Assembly: GCA_964600385.1 (NCBI GenBank)
Contig: CAZRJC010000010.1
Location: 1-64,000 of the forward strand
Direction of reading: 5' to 3'
Length of the DNA stretch: 64,000 bases
Source of the DNA: DMER64 sp964600385
GTDB taxonomy: Bacteria; Bacteroidota; Bacteroidia; Bacteroidales; UBA932
Made by a program: the position numbers and the translations under genes. Shown here piece by piece: positions 43,351 to 52,230 of the stretch (position 1 is the stretch's first letter; every line of letters begins with the position of its first letter). A model generated the notes under the pieces. The model did no database searches. It was not told where the DNA came from and saw nothing but the letters and a program-made list of their open reading frames with translations.

Positions 43351-44316
43351 CTAATCTTCCTGAGATTCCGTTTTATTATCCACTAACCCTCTGCCCTTCT
43401 TCACAATCTCCCCGCTTTCCATCAGGTATTTGATAATCTTATCCAGTACTCCATTGACAAAAATCCTTGAATTTCCTGTACTATAAAACTTTGAGATCTC
43501 CACCATCTCGTTGAGCGTAACTTTAACGGGAATACCGGGGAATTTAACAGCTTCCGCTACTCCCATAACGATAATAGCAGTGTCTGTAGCCGCAATCCGT
43601 TCCAGGTCCCAGTTGTCTGCAAAGCGCTCTACATACGAGACATATTCATTGTAATGCGTTAGTGCCTGCATGAAAAGCTGAAGGGCAAATTCCCGGTCGT
43701 CCTCTTTCTTGAACAGGTCGGGATGCTTCATGTGGTCTGAAGACGGCTTGAGCAAAGATAATTGGGCAATTATGATGTTGCAAACATAAGCGACATCGTC
43801 TGCCCAATAAATATTCTGGTCTTCCAGTATATTATACAGATCAGGATTATCGTCAAGCTCAGAACAGAAGATATCTTTCAACAGATTGACATCTTTCTTG
43901 AAATCAGGAGCCTCAGAAGCATTCATGTATTCAATGAAATAGGGCTCTTCACGAATTTCTTCGTAGATTTTTTTGATAAAAGCTCTCTGCTGAGTCCAGT
44001 TAAGCCCATGTTCCTGACTGAAAGACAACTCTTTATCCCTGTATAACACTTCTATTGCCTTGTTATTTACAAAACGAAGGTTTGGACTGAGTTCTTCTTC
44101 GGATGGCTGATATTTTTGTAACCCAATATCTATGCGTTCCTGAGCATACTTTTTCAATGCTTCGGGAAGAGATAATAGAAGAAAATACAATTGTCTGGTT
44201 TTATCAAAACTCTTGAGAAGTTCTTTTTCAGCAGAAGCTATATCCATAGACTGCGAATGAACACAACTGAACAAAAGTTTAAAGACCTTTATGCGAATAA
44301 AACGCCGACTAAGCAT
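43351..44316 (-). CDS. nusB: Transcription antitermination factor NusB (long Bacteroidetes form)
   Basis: 321 residues. The start MLSRRFIRIKVFKLLFS and the C-terminal domain (ALQLFMQALTHYNEYVSYVE...WDLERIAATDTAIIVMGVAE, then IPVKVTLNEMVEISKFYSTG) match NusB. The middle insertion of about 150 residues relative to the E. coli protein is usual for this phylum. It acts with NusA, NusE and NusG on rRNA operons. It is the promoter-proximal gene of the array, with a TATATTTG box at 44350-44343. Confidence 0.92.
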   Translation of the reverse strand: MLSRRFIRIKVFKLLFSCVHSQSMDIASAEKELLKSFDKTRQLYFLLLSLPEALKKYAQERIDIGLQKYQPSEEELSPNLRFVNNKAIEVLYRDKELSFSQEHGLNWTQQRAFIKKIYEEIREEPYFIEYMNASEAPDFKKDVNLLKDIFCSELDDNPDLYNILEDQNIYWADDVAYVCNIIIAQLSLLKPSSDHMKHPDLFKKEDDREFALQLFMQALTHYNEYVSYVERFADNWDLERIAATDTAIIVMGVAEAVKFPGIPVKVTLNEMVEISKFYSTGNSRIFVNGVLDKIIKYLMESGEIVKKGRGLVDNKTESQED

Positions 44317-44342
44317 AGATCATAAATCTTAAAGAAACTGTG

Positions 44343-44380
44343 CAAATATACAGTTTTAAAGCAAATAAATTTTATATTTG
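44343..44380. promoter_or_regulatory. Divergent -7 boxes of nusB and the PUR-family gene
   Basis: TATATTTG on the minus strand (44350-44343) and TATATTTG on the plus strand (44373-44380), 22 bp apart in an A/T-rich spacer. Each is 26-27 bp from its start codon. Good -33 boxes are not visible. Confidence 0.55.
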
Positions 44381-44405
44381 CGCTTATAATAAATAAATCA
44401 TTCTT

Positions 44406-44753
44406 ATGTACTTTGAAGATTACGATCGTTCCACCAGGCAGGAACACAGTGGAGAAGATGTTTTTTCCAAACCGGTACGAGCCGGAAAAAGAACGTATTT
44501 TTTTGATGTTAAAGCAACTAAAGGTAACGATTTCTACCTGACTATCACAGAAAGCAAGCGTCGCGTAGAAAGAGACGGACGGTTCACTTACGAAAAACAT
44601 AAGATATTTCTTTATAAAGAGGATTTTGAAAAATTTGCTGAAGGGCTCGAAGAAGTTGTTAAATACATAAAGGACCGCATACCTGTTGTAGAAGCCAGAC
44701 CCGGAGAATTTTCAGATGTAAGCTTTGACGATCTTTCTGCAAAAGAACAATAA
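44406..44753 (+). CDS. PUR-family DNA/RNA-binding protein (DUF3276)
   Basis: 115 residues with the single PUR-like repeat of DUF3276: VFSKPVRAGKRTYFFDVKAT, FYLTITESKRRV and HKIFLYKEDFEKFAEGLEE. A Borrelia relative binds nucleic acid as a dimer. It is conserved across Bacteroidetes; targets are unknown. It stands alone and is followed by a terminator about 120 bp downstream. Confidence 0.88.
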   Translation: MYFEDYDRSTRQEHSGEDVFSKPVRAGKRTYFFDVKATKGNDFYLTITESKRRVERDGRFTYEKHKIFLYKEDFEKFAEGLEEVVKYIKDRIPVVEARPGEFSDVSFDDLSAKEQ

Positions 44754-44871
44754 AGAGTCCCGGTTCCACGATGCACCTGCCAGATTCTCCGATGCACCTG
44801 CCTAATTTATACCGTGATTAGTTCCAATAATTTTCTTACGAAAGGCATTCATAACAAAAATATTTCCACGG

Positions 44872-44903
44872 AAAAGGCTGAGCTAACTAAAGCTCAGCCT
44901 TTT
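44872..44903 (+). terminator. Strong hairpin terminator
   Basis: AAAAGGCTGAGCT/AGCTCAGCCTTTT, a perfect 13-bp stem with a 6-base loop followed by CTTATTT. It lies about 120 bp after the PUR-family gene. The A-run on the other side could make it bidirectional. Confidence 0.85.
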
Positions 44904-44929
44904 CTTATTTATGCGGCATTAGTCGTCCC

Positions 44930-45033
44930 GTTAGTCCCCGTTAGTCCCGTTAGTCCCGTTAGTCCCGTTAGTTCCGTTAGTTCCGTTAGTTCCGTTAGTC
45001 TACGTTAGTCCCGTTAGTTCCGTTAGTTCCGTA
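44930..45033. repeat. 9-bp tandem repeat GTTAGTCCC/GTTAGTTCC
   Basis: Eleven GTTAGT cores, mostly 9 bp apart, with C/T variation at the seventh position; one unit is 10 bp and one is interrupted (CTAC). It lies outside genes. Copy number is likely to vary between strains. Confidence 0.9.
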
Positions 45034-45123
45034 CAGTACTCGTTTGTGCCTGACATGTTTCTTCAGATCAGGGGCTGGACAGTTTCTGGCCTAAGTCTGG
45101 TCAGTTTCGGCACAGGGTCTGTT

Positions 45124-45313
45124 CAAGGGTCAAACTGTGCCTGTTTACAAAACGCACATATTCAACGCACTAACAATTTTTCGTATATGACCCTTGACAG
45201 CAGAACCTTCGAAAACCCAATAAACACGTGATCGGCATATCAAGGATCAAACCGTCTTTGATCGTAATAATTTGATATACTGTATATTAACATTTTACAG
45301 CATTTGACCCTTA
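45124..45313. repeat. Family C palindromes upstream of the second RAYT gene
   Basis: Units at 45124-45195 (CAAGGGTCAAAC...ATGACCCTTG) and 45241-45313 (CAAGGATCAAA...TTTGACCCTTA), 117 bp apart. Between them is the conserved spacer motif AAAACCCAATAAACACGTGATCG, shortened here to AACCCAATAAACACGTG. The period equals that of the array at 236-658. Confidence 0.85.
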
Positions 45314-45393
45314 GCGGAAGAGCCTTTCAGCAATCTATCCAACAATCTTTTCGAGAGAAATTCCTGTAGCACTTCAAAAACTCTACTGAAATT

Positions 45394-45446
45394 CTCTATT
45401 TCTCTATTTCTCTATTTCTCTATTTCTCTATTTCTCTATTTCTCTA
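45394..45446. repeat. 8-bp tandem repeat CTCTATTT
   Basis: Six perfect copies of CTCTATTT plus a partial one, ending CTCTAATAA. It lies about 200 bp before the RAYT start, in the leader region if transcription begins near the palindromes. Confidence 0.9.
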
Positions 45447-45642
45447 ATAATTCTATACTCAAATAAATCAAACAAATAAATAACGCTCGAGGACAGAAAA
45501 CAAATAGAATTTTACTCTTGATTACTATTACTCAATTACGTATAAACAGATTTATCTGAATTGTCCTATTGTTTATGATTCTGCTACTTATCTTTATCAC
45601 GGTTGAAAAAATGTATCTAAATAAAACAGAAACATAATCAAA

Positions 45643-46575
45643 ATGAACGAGCGTTTTTTTCATATTTGCATATCATCTCCCTATGAGGTAATGATGCGGA
45701 CAATCCCCGACTACATCCAGGCTATTAACAGAATGGCTCTTGCAGCTGAGAATACAAATACGATGATCTTGGCTTATGCATTCATGTCCAACCATATACA
45801 TCTGGTTGTGTACAGTAATAATCCCGGGCTCTTTGTAAGCAGATTCCGCAACAGCTATTCTCAATGGTTCAACTCAAAATACTCCAGATCGGGCTCTTTG
45901 GGATCCAGAGGATATTTAGCGGTTGAACTGACTTCTGAGGAACAGATACTTACAGCACTTGCATATACTAACAGAAATCCTGCACATCACGGTATAGTAA
46001 CCTATCCTAACGAATATCCATTCTCATCTTCCAGGTATTTTTTTATGAATGAGTTAGGAATTCACAACAGCTATGATATCCTTCAGATAAGGAAAGAAAT
46101 ATCTGAACATTTATCAATTAACAGGAAGTTACCTTATCATTTCAAAATGGATAAGTCGGGAATGCTAATTCCTGAAACATTTCTCCAAATTGCCTTAGGT
46201 GAAAAGATGTTCAGGACACCCAAACGATTCATTTATTTCATGACGAGAGATACAAGTCGGGAATGGTTGTCAGAGGCAGAAAAATGGTTTGAGGCCGGTG
46301 AAGCTCAGGAAGATGCTGTCGATAAAGAGTTTGACCCCGATTCCGATAGAAACGTTCAATGTACCGGGTTGAGAATCAATCAGAATACGAGAATGAAACA
46401 TAAAATTACTGATATTGAGCTCTGTACTTTAATAGAAGAAAAGCTAATAAAAGAAAAAACTACAATATCATACGTCGCTTTATCTTTCTCGGAAAAAAAC
46501 AAACTTGTGAACTATTATCGCATTTATCATTTTGCCGGAAATAATCAATTAAAAAGATGCCTTGCAATAAAATAA
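45643..46575 (+). CDS. REP-associated tyrosine transposase (RAYT), second copy
   Basis: 310 residues: FMSNHIHLVV (HUH His 51 and 53) and candidate catalytic Tyr 108 in LAYTNRNPAHHG, the YxxxNP pattern of the RAYT family. The C-terminal third (DIELCTLIEEKLIKEKTTI onward) may be a DNA-binding helix-turn-helix. Length and layout match the RAYT at 9677-10600, but the sequences have diverged strongly and the flanking repeats belong to a different family (C here, D there). It is probably the transposase that recognises family C palindromes, which flank it on both sides and recur at 236-658. Confidence 0.85.
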   Translation: MNERFFHICISSPYEVMMRTIPDYIQAINRMALAAENTNTMILAYAFMSNHIHLVVYSNNPGLFVSRFRNSYSQWFNSKYSRSGSLGSRGYLAVELTSEEQILTALAYTNRNPAHHGIVTYPNEYPFSSSRYFFMNELGIHNSYDILQIRKEISEHLSINRKLPYHFKMDKSGMLIPETFLQIALGEKMFRTPKRFIYFMTRDTSREWLSEAEKWFEAGEAQEDAVDKEFDPDSDRNVQCTGLRINQNTRMKHKITDIELCTLIEEKLIKEKTTISYVALSFSEKNKLVNYYRIYHFAGNNQLKRCLAIK

Positions 46576-46641
46576 GACTTTTTTCAGGCAGAAAAATGTC
46601 AACATAACATATTGTGGAAACAATTTTCGTAATATAGTTAT

Positions 46642-46930
46642 CAAGGGTCAAACTGCCTAAGCACGCATATCACTATCTAACAGCTTATTAACGTTTCCAA
46701 GTATTTGACCCTTGACGGCAGAACCTCCGAAAGCCCAATAAACACGTGATCGCTAAATCAAGGGTCAAACCTCCTCGACACATATATCGCTAACAAACAA
46801 CATTTGACCCTTAACACACTGCTCCCCGGAAACGAAATGAATACGTTGTATACAGGTCAAAGGTCAAACCGCATTCATTTACAAAACGCATATATTCAAC
46901 GCGTTAATACTTTTTCGTATATGACCCTTG
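46642..46930. repeat. Family C palindromes downstream of the second RAYT gene
   Basis: Units at 46642-46714, 46759-46813 (shortened to 55 bp) and 46857-46930, with spacers again carrying CCCAATAAACACGTGATCG. The last unit is close in sequence to the one at 45124-45195 (shared TTTACAAAACGCAnATATTC core, broken by one base), as expected for recent copies. They end 41 bp before the stop codon of the DUF486 gene. Confidence 0.85.
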
Positions 46931-46970
46931 ACAGCAGAACCTTCGAAAAACCAATAAAAACCTGCTCTGT

Positions 46971-47339
46971 TTATTTCTTGAAAACCAGGTATACTGCCAT
47001 AATAAGAAAGACGAAAGCAAGTATATGGTTCCATTTGAATTGTTCTGTTTTGAATACCAGCAGCGTAAAGAGAGTAAAAACAGAAAGTGAAACAACTTCC
47101 TGAATTACTTTAAGTTGAATAAGGTTCATAGGGCCACCGTTGCCTATGTACCCTATTCTGTTAGCCGGAACCTGAAAACAGTATTCAAAAAAAGCGATTG
47201 CCCAACTGATCAGAATCACACCAATCAGCGGCAGGGAATGGAACCAGGACATTGAGTTGAATTTCAGGTGTCCGTACCAGGCAAATGTCATGAATACGTT
47301 GGAAACGACCAACAGAATTATTGTGTAAAATATTGACAT
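46971..47339 (-). CDS. DUF486/DMT-family small membrane protein
   Basis: 122 residues with four predicted transmembrane helices: an opening IFYTIILLVVSNVFMTFAWY, LISWAIAFFEYCFQVPANRIG (family signature), IQEVVSLSVFTLFTLLVF and a C-terminal helix. It is a small relative of drug/metabolite transporters; the substrate is unknown. It stands alone on the minus strand. Confidence 0.88.
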   Translation of the reverse strand: MSIFYTIILLVVSNVFMTFAWYGHLKFNSMSWFHSLPLIGVILISWAIAFFEYCFQVPANRIGYIGNGGPMNLIQLKVIQEVVSLSVFTLFTLLVFKTEQFKWNHILAFVFLIMAVYLVFKK

Positions 47340-47387
47340 ATATAACTTTGGTTATCAGCAATACAGGAGTTTTTGTTTTAAGAAGGT

Positions 47388-47411
47388 GAACCCCGGACGA
47401 TGCCGGGGTTC
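47388..47411. terminator. Hairpin between the DUF486 and aminotransferase genes
   Basis: GAACCCCGG/CCGGGGTTC around ACGATG. The T-rich side (CTATCTTTTT) is on the plus strand, but the only nearby gene that could use it is the minus-strand aminotransferase ending at 47507. Direction is uncertain. Confidence 0.6.
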
Positions 47412-47440
47412 TATCTTTTTATTGTTTCTCTTATTCAATT

Positions 47441-47502
47441 GTGTGCAGTGCGCAGTGGCCCGGTGCAGTGGCCCGGTGCAATGGCCCGTGTGCAGTGCGC
47501 AG
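47441..47502. repeat. 13-bp tandem repeat framed by a 15-bp direct repeat
   Basis: GTGTGCAGTGCGCAG occurs at 47441-47455 and 47488-47502. Between and overlapping them are CAGTGGCCCGGTG at 47453-47465 and 47466-47478 and a variant CAATGGCCCGTG. It lies 5 bp beyond the aminotransferase stop codon. Confidence 0.8.
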
Positions 47503-47506
47503 GGGA

Positions 47507-48706
47507 TCAGAGGGTGCGGCCGGGGTATTCTTTAAGGGCGACCTCCAGGCAATCCATTGCATTTTTGAGATCGTCCTTTTTGAGGACGTAGGCAATACGT
47601 ACTTCGTTGGTGCCTTTTCCCTTGGTGGCATAAAAGCCGGCAGCCGGGGCAACCATCACAGTCTGGCCGTTATGACTGAAGCTTTCGAGCAGCCATTGGG
47701 CAAACTTATCGGAATCGTCAATGGGAAGACGGGCAATAGTATAGAAAGCTCCCATGGGTAATGGGGAGTAAACGCCTTCCATTTTATTAAGTCTCTCTAC
47801 CATGTAATCACGGCGGGCAATGTACTCCGCCTTAACGGCATCGAAGTATTCTTTTGGGGTAGCAAGGGCACCTTCTCCGGCAATTTGTCCCAGAGCGGGA
47901 GCGCAAAGGCGGGCCTGTGCAAAACGAAGTACACCGCTCATCAGTTCTTTATTATGAGAGGCTATGCAACCAATGCGAACGCCGCAGAGGCTATAGCGTT
48001 TGGATACAGAGTCAATGAGAACCACATTTTGTTCAGCACCAGGAATGTTCATACAGGAAAAATGGGGTTCATCTGTATAGCAGAATTCGCGGTATACTTC
48101 GTCCGAAAGAAGGTAGATATTATGTTTCTTGACTATCTCTCCAATTTCGAGGATCGCTTCGCGGGAGTATAATGTTCCGGTAGGATTTCCGGGATTGTTA
48201 AGCAAAATGGCCTTAGTTCTGGGAGTAATGTATCTTTCTATCTCGGACATGGGCGGCAGGGCAAATCCCGATTCAATGGAGGTTGGAATGGGAACAAATT
48301 TAACACCGGCTATAAGAGCAAACGTGTTGTAGTTTGTGTAGAAAGGTTCGAAAACGATTACCTCGTCACCCGGATTACAACAAATATTGAGTGTTATCTG
48401 AAGGGCTTCGGAACCGCCCACTGTCACAATGATCTCGTCGTGGAAAAGATTGATGCCAACTTTCCGGTAGTATCCGGCCAGGCCTTTGCGGTATGATTCA
48501 ATACCGGCAGAGTGCGGATAAGATACGAGGGTCAGTTTTGTATTCTTCACTGCATCGATAGCCTCTTTGGGAGAATCAATATCGGGTTGTCCGATATTCA
48601 GATGGTAGACTTTAGTTCCGCGTTTCTTTGCTGCATCGGCAAAAGGGACCAGCTTACGGATAGGTGAAGCCGGCATTTTTTTGGACAATTCAGATATGCC
48701 TAACAT
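47507..48706 (-). CDS. PLP-dependent class I aminotransferase (aspartate aminotransferase-like)
   Basis: 399 residues, fold-type I: NIGQPDIDSPKEAIDA, GGSEALQITLN, LLNNPGNPTGTLYSREAI, DEVYREFCY and the Schiff-base Lys in SVSKRYSLCGVRIGC. It transfers amino groups between amino acids and 2-oxo acids; Asp/2-oxoglutarate is the usual pair for this clade, not proven by the motifs. It has the best promoter in the window. It is monocistronic and divergent from glnN. Confidence 0.88.
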   Translation of the reverse strand: MLGISELSKKMPASPIRKLVPFADAAKKRGTKVYHLNIGQPDIDSPKEAIDAVKNTKLTLVSYPHSAGIESYRKGLAGYYRKVGINLFHDEIIVTVGGSEALQITLNICCNPGDEVIVFEPFYTNYNTFALIAGVKFVPIPTSIESGFALPPMSEIERYITPRTKAILLNNPGNPTGTLYSREAILEIGEIVKKHNIYLLSDEVYREFCYTDEPHFSCMNIPGAEQNVVLIDSVSKRYSLCGVRIGCIASHNKELMSGVLRFAQARLCAPALGQIAGEGALATPKEYFDAVKAEYIARRDYMVERLNKMEGVYSPLPMGAFYTIARLPIDDSDKFAQWLLESFSHNGQTVMVAPAAGFYATKGKGTNEVRIAYVLKKDDLKNAMDCLEVALKEYPGRTL

Positions 48707-48735
48707 AATTGTTTTGATTTGTTAAAAATAATCCG

Positions 48736-48768
48736 CAAATATAGACCTTTCTTCAAACTATAAACAAA
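48736..48768 (-). promoter_or_regulatory. Promoter of the aminotransferase gene
   Basis: On the minus strand TTTG (48768-48765), 21 bp, TATATTTG (48743-48736): a full match to the Bacteroidetes consensus, 30 bp before the start codon. Confidence 0.8.
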
Positions 48769-48825
48769 ATTTGTTTATATTTTAACTACATTTGAAATCA
48801 AACGGATACTCAATTTTTTTTTTCA

Positions 48826-48833
48826 TATTTTTG
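48826..48833 (+). promoter_or_regulatory. -7 box of glnN
   Basis: TATTTTTG fits TAnnTTTG and lies 23 bp before the glnN start. The nearest TTTG upstream (48791-48794) is too far (31 bp), so the -33 box is missing or weak, which could mean activator dependence (inference). Confidence 0.5.
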
Positions 48834-48856
48834 CGGCCAATAAAAAACATCAATAA

Positions 48857-51040
48857 ATGTCAACGTTCAGACAAAAGGCACTATCTGAATTCTCAGCCCA
48901 TAAGATTGAAAGATATTGCGTAGAAACAAAACCCGTATCGAGTTTTTTTGGGCAAAATGTTTTTGACCTGAAGAAGATGCGCAGTTACCTCCCGGAAGTG
49001 GCTTACAACGCTGTTGTTAAGGCCATTGAAAATGGAGAACGCATCGACAGAGGCGTTGCTACTCAGATAGCCGAAGGTATGCGTACCTGGGCTATGGAAC
49101 GCGGTGTAACACACTACACCCATTGGTTCCATCCATTAAACGAAGCCACTGCAGAAAAACACGAATCGTTCGTCAAACCTGCCCAGTCAGGATGTGCCAT
49201 TGAACAGTTCATGGGAGAAGCTCTCATCCAGCAGGAGCCCGATGCTTCGAGTTTCCCGAGCGGAGGGTTGCGAAATACTTTCGAAGCCCGTGGTTATACT
49301 GCCTGGGACCCGAGTTCGCCGGCTTTCATTATGGATCAGACCCTTTGTATCCCCACAATTTTTGTCTCTTACACAGGAGAAGCGCTGGACATAAAGACGC
49401 CACATCTTAAATCGTTACAGGCTATAGATAAAGCGGCAACGGAAGTAGCCCGTTTTTTCGATCCCGAAACAAAGAGTGTTGATGTATTGTACGGCATTGA
49501 ACAGGAATATTTTGTTGTTGACCTCTCCCTCTACCGGGCACGTCCGGATCTGATGCTGTGCGACCGCACTCTTCAGGGACATACGGCAGCAAAAGACCAA
49601 CAACTCGAAGATCATTATTTTGGAAATATTCCCTCCCGCGTCATGGCGTTTATGAAGGATTTCGAGACCGAATCCTATAAATTGGGCGTAACCATTAAGA
49701 CACGACATAACGAAGTGGCCCCCAACCAGTTTGAATTTGCCCCGTACCACGAGGAAGCCAACCTGGCCATCGACCACAACCAGATGATCATGATGGTAAT
49801 GCGGAAACTGGCTAAAAAGCATAACCTCAAGGTAATTTTTCATGAAAAACCTTATGCCGGAATTAACGGTTCCGGAAAACATTGCAACTGGAGTCTGCGT
49901 ACCAATAAAGACGTATATGTATTTTCTCCCGGCAAGACACCGGAGGATAACCTTCAGTTTCTCAGTTTTATAGCCTGTACCATGCGGGCCATTTACGAAC
50001 ATCATTTTTTGATTATGTCCGGGGTGGCGTCGTTAAGTAATTCCTTCCGGCTGGGCGGTTCCGAAGCGCCTCCCGCCATCCTTTCCATGTTCATGGGCAG
50101 TACCCTTACCGAATTACTGGAACTGATTGAGAATGAAGGCACCCTGAGCAAAAACAGCAGCAAACAGGCCATCCTCAAGATTGTATCCATGGTACCCGAG
50201 ATCTTACCCGATAACACAGACAGGAACAGAACCTCGCCCTTTGCCTTTACCGGAAACCGTTTTGAATTCAGAGCCATAGGCTCATCGGCCAATTGTGCAT
50301 CGGCCATGATGTTCGTGAACACAGCCGTTGCCCAACAGTTGACTCGTTTCAAAACACTCGTGGATAAAGAGATGGCCTCCGGACTTAACAAAGAAGACGC
50401 CCTCATGAAAATTATCCGCCGGTTCGTGAAGGAATCCAAAGATATTCGTTTTGAGGGGAACGGTTACAGCGCAGAATGGCAGGCCGAGGCTGCACGCCGG
50501 GGACTTCGCGGTATCAACGATGTTCCGGGGGCTTTCCGCTCGCTCCTTGAACCGTCTACTGTACAACTGATGAAAGAAAGCAACGTTCTGACTGAGAGGG
50601 AGCTTGAATCACGGTTTGAAGTTCGCAACGAAATGTACGTCAAGAAATTACAAATTGAAGCCCGTGTAGCAGGAGACCTTGTAATAAATCATTTCATACC
50701 CACTGCCATACGTCACGAAAATCTATTGCTCGAAAACGTAAGAGGCCTTAAGGAAGTGTTCGGACAGGAAGAATATGAACAACTGGCCTCCACCCAACTC
50801 AAAGCCATCCGTAAAGTGGCAACCTATGTAAACGAACTGAGAAGTTTGGTGCATAAATTGGTTGAAGCAAGAAAAAAGGCTAATTTAGTGCCTTCGCTGT
50901 CCGAAAGGGCCGTTGAATATTGCAACAATGTGCTGCCTGTCATGAATGAGATCAGAATCTATGCAGACAAGCTTGAGATGGTCGTTGATGACGAAATGTG
51001 GCCGTTGCCTAAATACAGGGAACTGCTGTTCCTCAGATAA
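48857..51040 (+). CDS. glnN: Glutamine synthetase type III
   Basis: 727 residues, the length of GSIII, the large form typical of Bacteroidetes and cyanobacteria. Visible motifs: FGQNVFDLKKMRSYLPEVAY, DQTLCIPTIFVSYTGEALD, NGSGKHCNWSLRT (the ammonia/ATP site), FRLGGSEAPPAILSMFMG and GNRFEFRAIGSSANCA. It makes glutamine from glutamate, ammonia and ATP and is the main ammonium-assimilation enzyme in this group. No adenylylation site or PII gene is nearby. purM follows after 8 bp and may be cotranscribed. Confidence 0.96.
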   Translation: MSTFRQKALSEFSAHKIERYCVETKPVSSFFGQNVFDLKKMRSYLPEVAYNAVVKAIENGERIDRGVATQIAEGMRTWAMERGVTHYTHWFHPLNEATAEKHESFVKPAQSGCAIEQFMGEALIQQEPDASSFPSGGLRNTFEARGYTAWDPSSPAFIMDQTLCIPTIFVSYTGEALDIKTPHLKSLQAIDKAATEVARFFDPETKSVDVLYGIEQEYFVVDLSLYRARPDLMLCDRTLQGHTAAKDQQLEDHYFGNIPSRVMAFMKDFETESYKLGVTIKTRHNEVAPNQFEFAPYHEEANLAIDHNQMIMMVMRKLAKKHNLKVIFHEKPYAGINGSGKHCNWSLRTNKDVYVFSPGKTPEDNLQFLSFIACTMRAIYEHHFLIMSGVASLSNSFRLGGSEAPPAILSMFMGSTLTELLELIENEGTLSKNSSKQAILKIVSMVPEILPDNTDRNRTSPFAFTGNRFEFRAIGSSANCASAMMFVNTAVAQQLTRFKTLVDKEMASGLNKEDALMKIIRRFVKESKDIRFEGNGYSAEWQAEAARRGLRGINDVPGAFRSLLEPSTVQLMKESNVLTERELESRFEVRNEMYVKKLQIEARVAGDLVINHFIPTAIRHENLLLENVRGLKEVFGQEEYEQLASTQLKAIRKVATYVNELRSLVHKLVEARKKANLVPSLSERAVEYCNNVLPVMNEIRIYADKLEMVVDDEMWPLPKYRELLFLR

Positions 51041-51048
51041 TAATATTT

Positions 51049-52230
51049 ATGAATAATACCGAAGCCGGCAAATACGCACAACGCGGTGTGTCTTCTTCAA
51101 AGAAAGAGGTTCACGCCGCGTTATCTGAAACAGACAAAGGATTATACCCCTATGCATTCTGCAAGATAATCCCGGATGTACTGACCAACGATCCCGAATA
51201 TTGTCTGGTCATGCATGCAGACGGTGCCGGCACCAAATCTTCCCTGGCCTACTGTTATTGGAAAGAGACCGGAGACATGAGCGTATGGGAAGGCATCTCA
51301 CAGGATGCCATTGTAATGAATACAGACGATCTCCTGTGTGTTGGTGTTACCACAGACATGTTACTGAGCTCGACCATAGGGAGAAATAAAAGGCTCATTC
51401 CAGGTCCTGTAATTGCTGCACTCATTAACGGAAGCCGTAAATTCTGTGATCGGATGGCCTCATTGGGGCTGCGGATAGAACTTACCGGAGGTGAGACGGC
51501 AGATGTGGGTGATCTGGTTAGAACCGTTATTGTGGACAGTACCGTATGCGCCCGTATTAAAAGGAATGATGTCATTGACAATGCCCGGATAGCACCGGGT
51601 GACGTCATTGTGGGCCTGTCCTCTTACGGGCAGACAACTTATGAAGACTCCTACAACGGAGGAATGGGCAGTAACGGGCTCACCAGTGCCCGTCACGATG
51701 TATTTTCAAAAATTCTTGCGTCCTCTTTCCCGGAAAGTTATGATAACGGCCTACCCCGGGAGGTTGTATATACGGGTTCAGCCAGGCTTACCGATATTGA
51801 ACCGGAAACCGGCCTTACCTATGGAAAACTGGTACTCTCCCCCACCCGTACCTATGCTCCGGTTATTAATGCCATCCTTGAATGGTCCCGGGAATCGGTA
51901 CACGGTATGGTGCACTGTTCGGGAGGCGGACAAACCAAAATCTTGCATTTTACAGATAATCTGCATATTGTTAAGAACAATCTTTTCCCTGTTCCACCCC
52001 TTTTCAGGATCATACAGAAACAGAGCGGTACCTCATGGGAGGAAATGTACACGGTGTTCAACATGGGACAGCGGATGGAGTTGTATGTTCCCCGCGAAGC
52101 CGCCCCGACTGTTATTTCCATAGCACAACAATTCAACCTGGAAGCAAAGGTGACAGGATACGTAGAAGCATCCGACAAGGGACATGTAACTATTAAAAGC
52201 CCCTACGGTACTTTTTCCTATACCTTATAA
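51049..52230 (+). CDS. purM: Phosphoribosylformylglycinamidine cyclo-ligase (AIR synthetase)
   Basis: 393 residues: the glycine-rich DGAGTKSSLAYCYWKETG, QDAIVMNTDDLLCVG, LTGGETADVGD, VIVGLSSYGQTTYE and MVHCSGGGQTKIL. It catalyses the ATP-dependent ring closure to aminoimidazole ribotide in purine synthesis. It is longer than the E. coli enzyme (345 residues), with an N-terminal extension usual for the phylum. Its stop codon overlaps the next start (ATAATG), and it is linked to glnN, whose product supplies glutamine to the pathway. Confidence 0.93.
   Translation: MNNTEAGKYAQRGVSSSKKEVHAALSETDKGLYPYAFCKIIPDVLTNDPEYCLVMHADGAGTKSSLAYCYWKETGDMSVWEGISQDAIVMNTDDLLCVGVTTDMLLSSTIGRNKRLIPGPVIAALINGSRKFCDRMASLGLRIELTGGETADVGDLVRTVIVDSTVCARIKRNDVIDNARIAPGDVIVGLSSYGQTTYEDSYNGGMGSNGLTSARHDVFSKILASSFPESYDNGLPREVVYTGSARLTDIEPETGLTYGKLVLSPTRTYAPVINAILEWSRESVHGMVHCSGGGQTKILHFTDNLHIVKNNLFPVPPLFRIIQKQSGTSWEEMYTVFNMGQRMELYVPREAAPTVISIAQQFNLEAKVTGYVEASDKGHVTIKSPYGTFSYTL

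Larger units (their letters stand above)
44754..45642. other. Gene-free repeat region upstream of the second RAYT gene
   Basis: It holds in order: a short direct repeat (CGATGCACCTGCC, 44769-44801), a terminator (44872-44903), a 9-bp tandem repeat (44930-45033), two family C palindromes (45124-45313), an 8-bp tandem repeat (45394-45446) and about 190 bp of A/T-rich sequence with no recognised signal before the RAYT start. The ORF at 44814-45008 only translates the 9-bp repeat. Confidence 0.8.

Noticed and set aside
44814..45008. A 64-codon ORF ending in Pro-Val-Ser repeats
   Set aside because: It is a translation of the terminator and the 9-bp tandem repeat.
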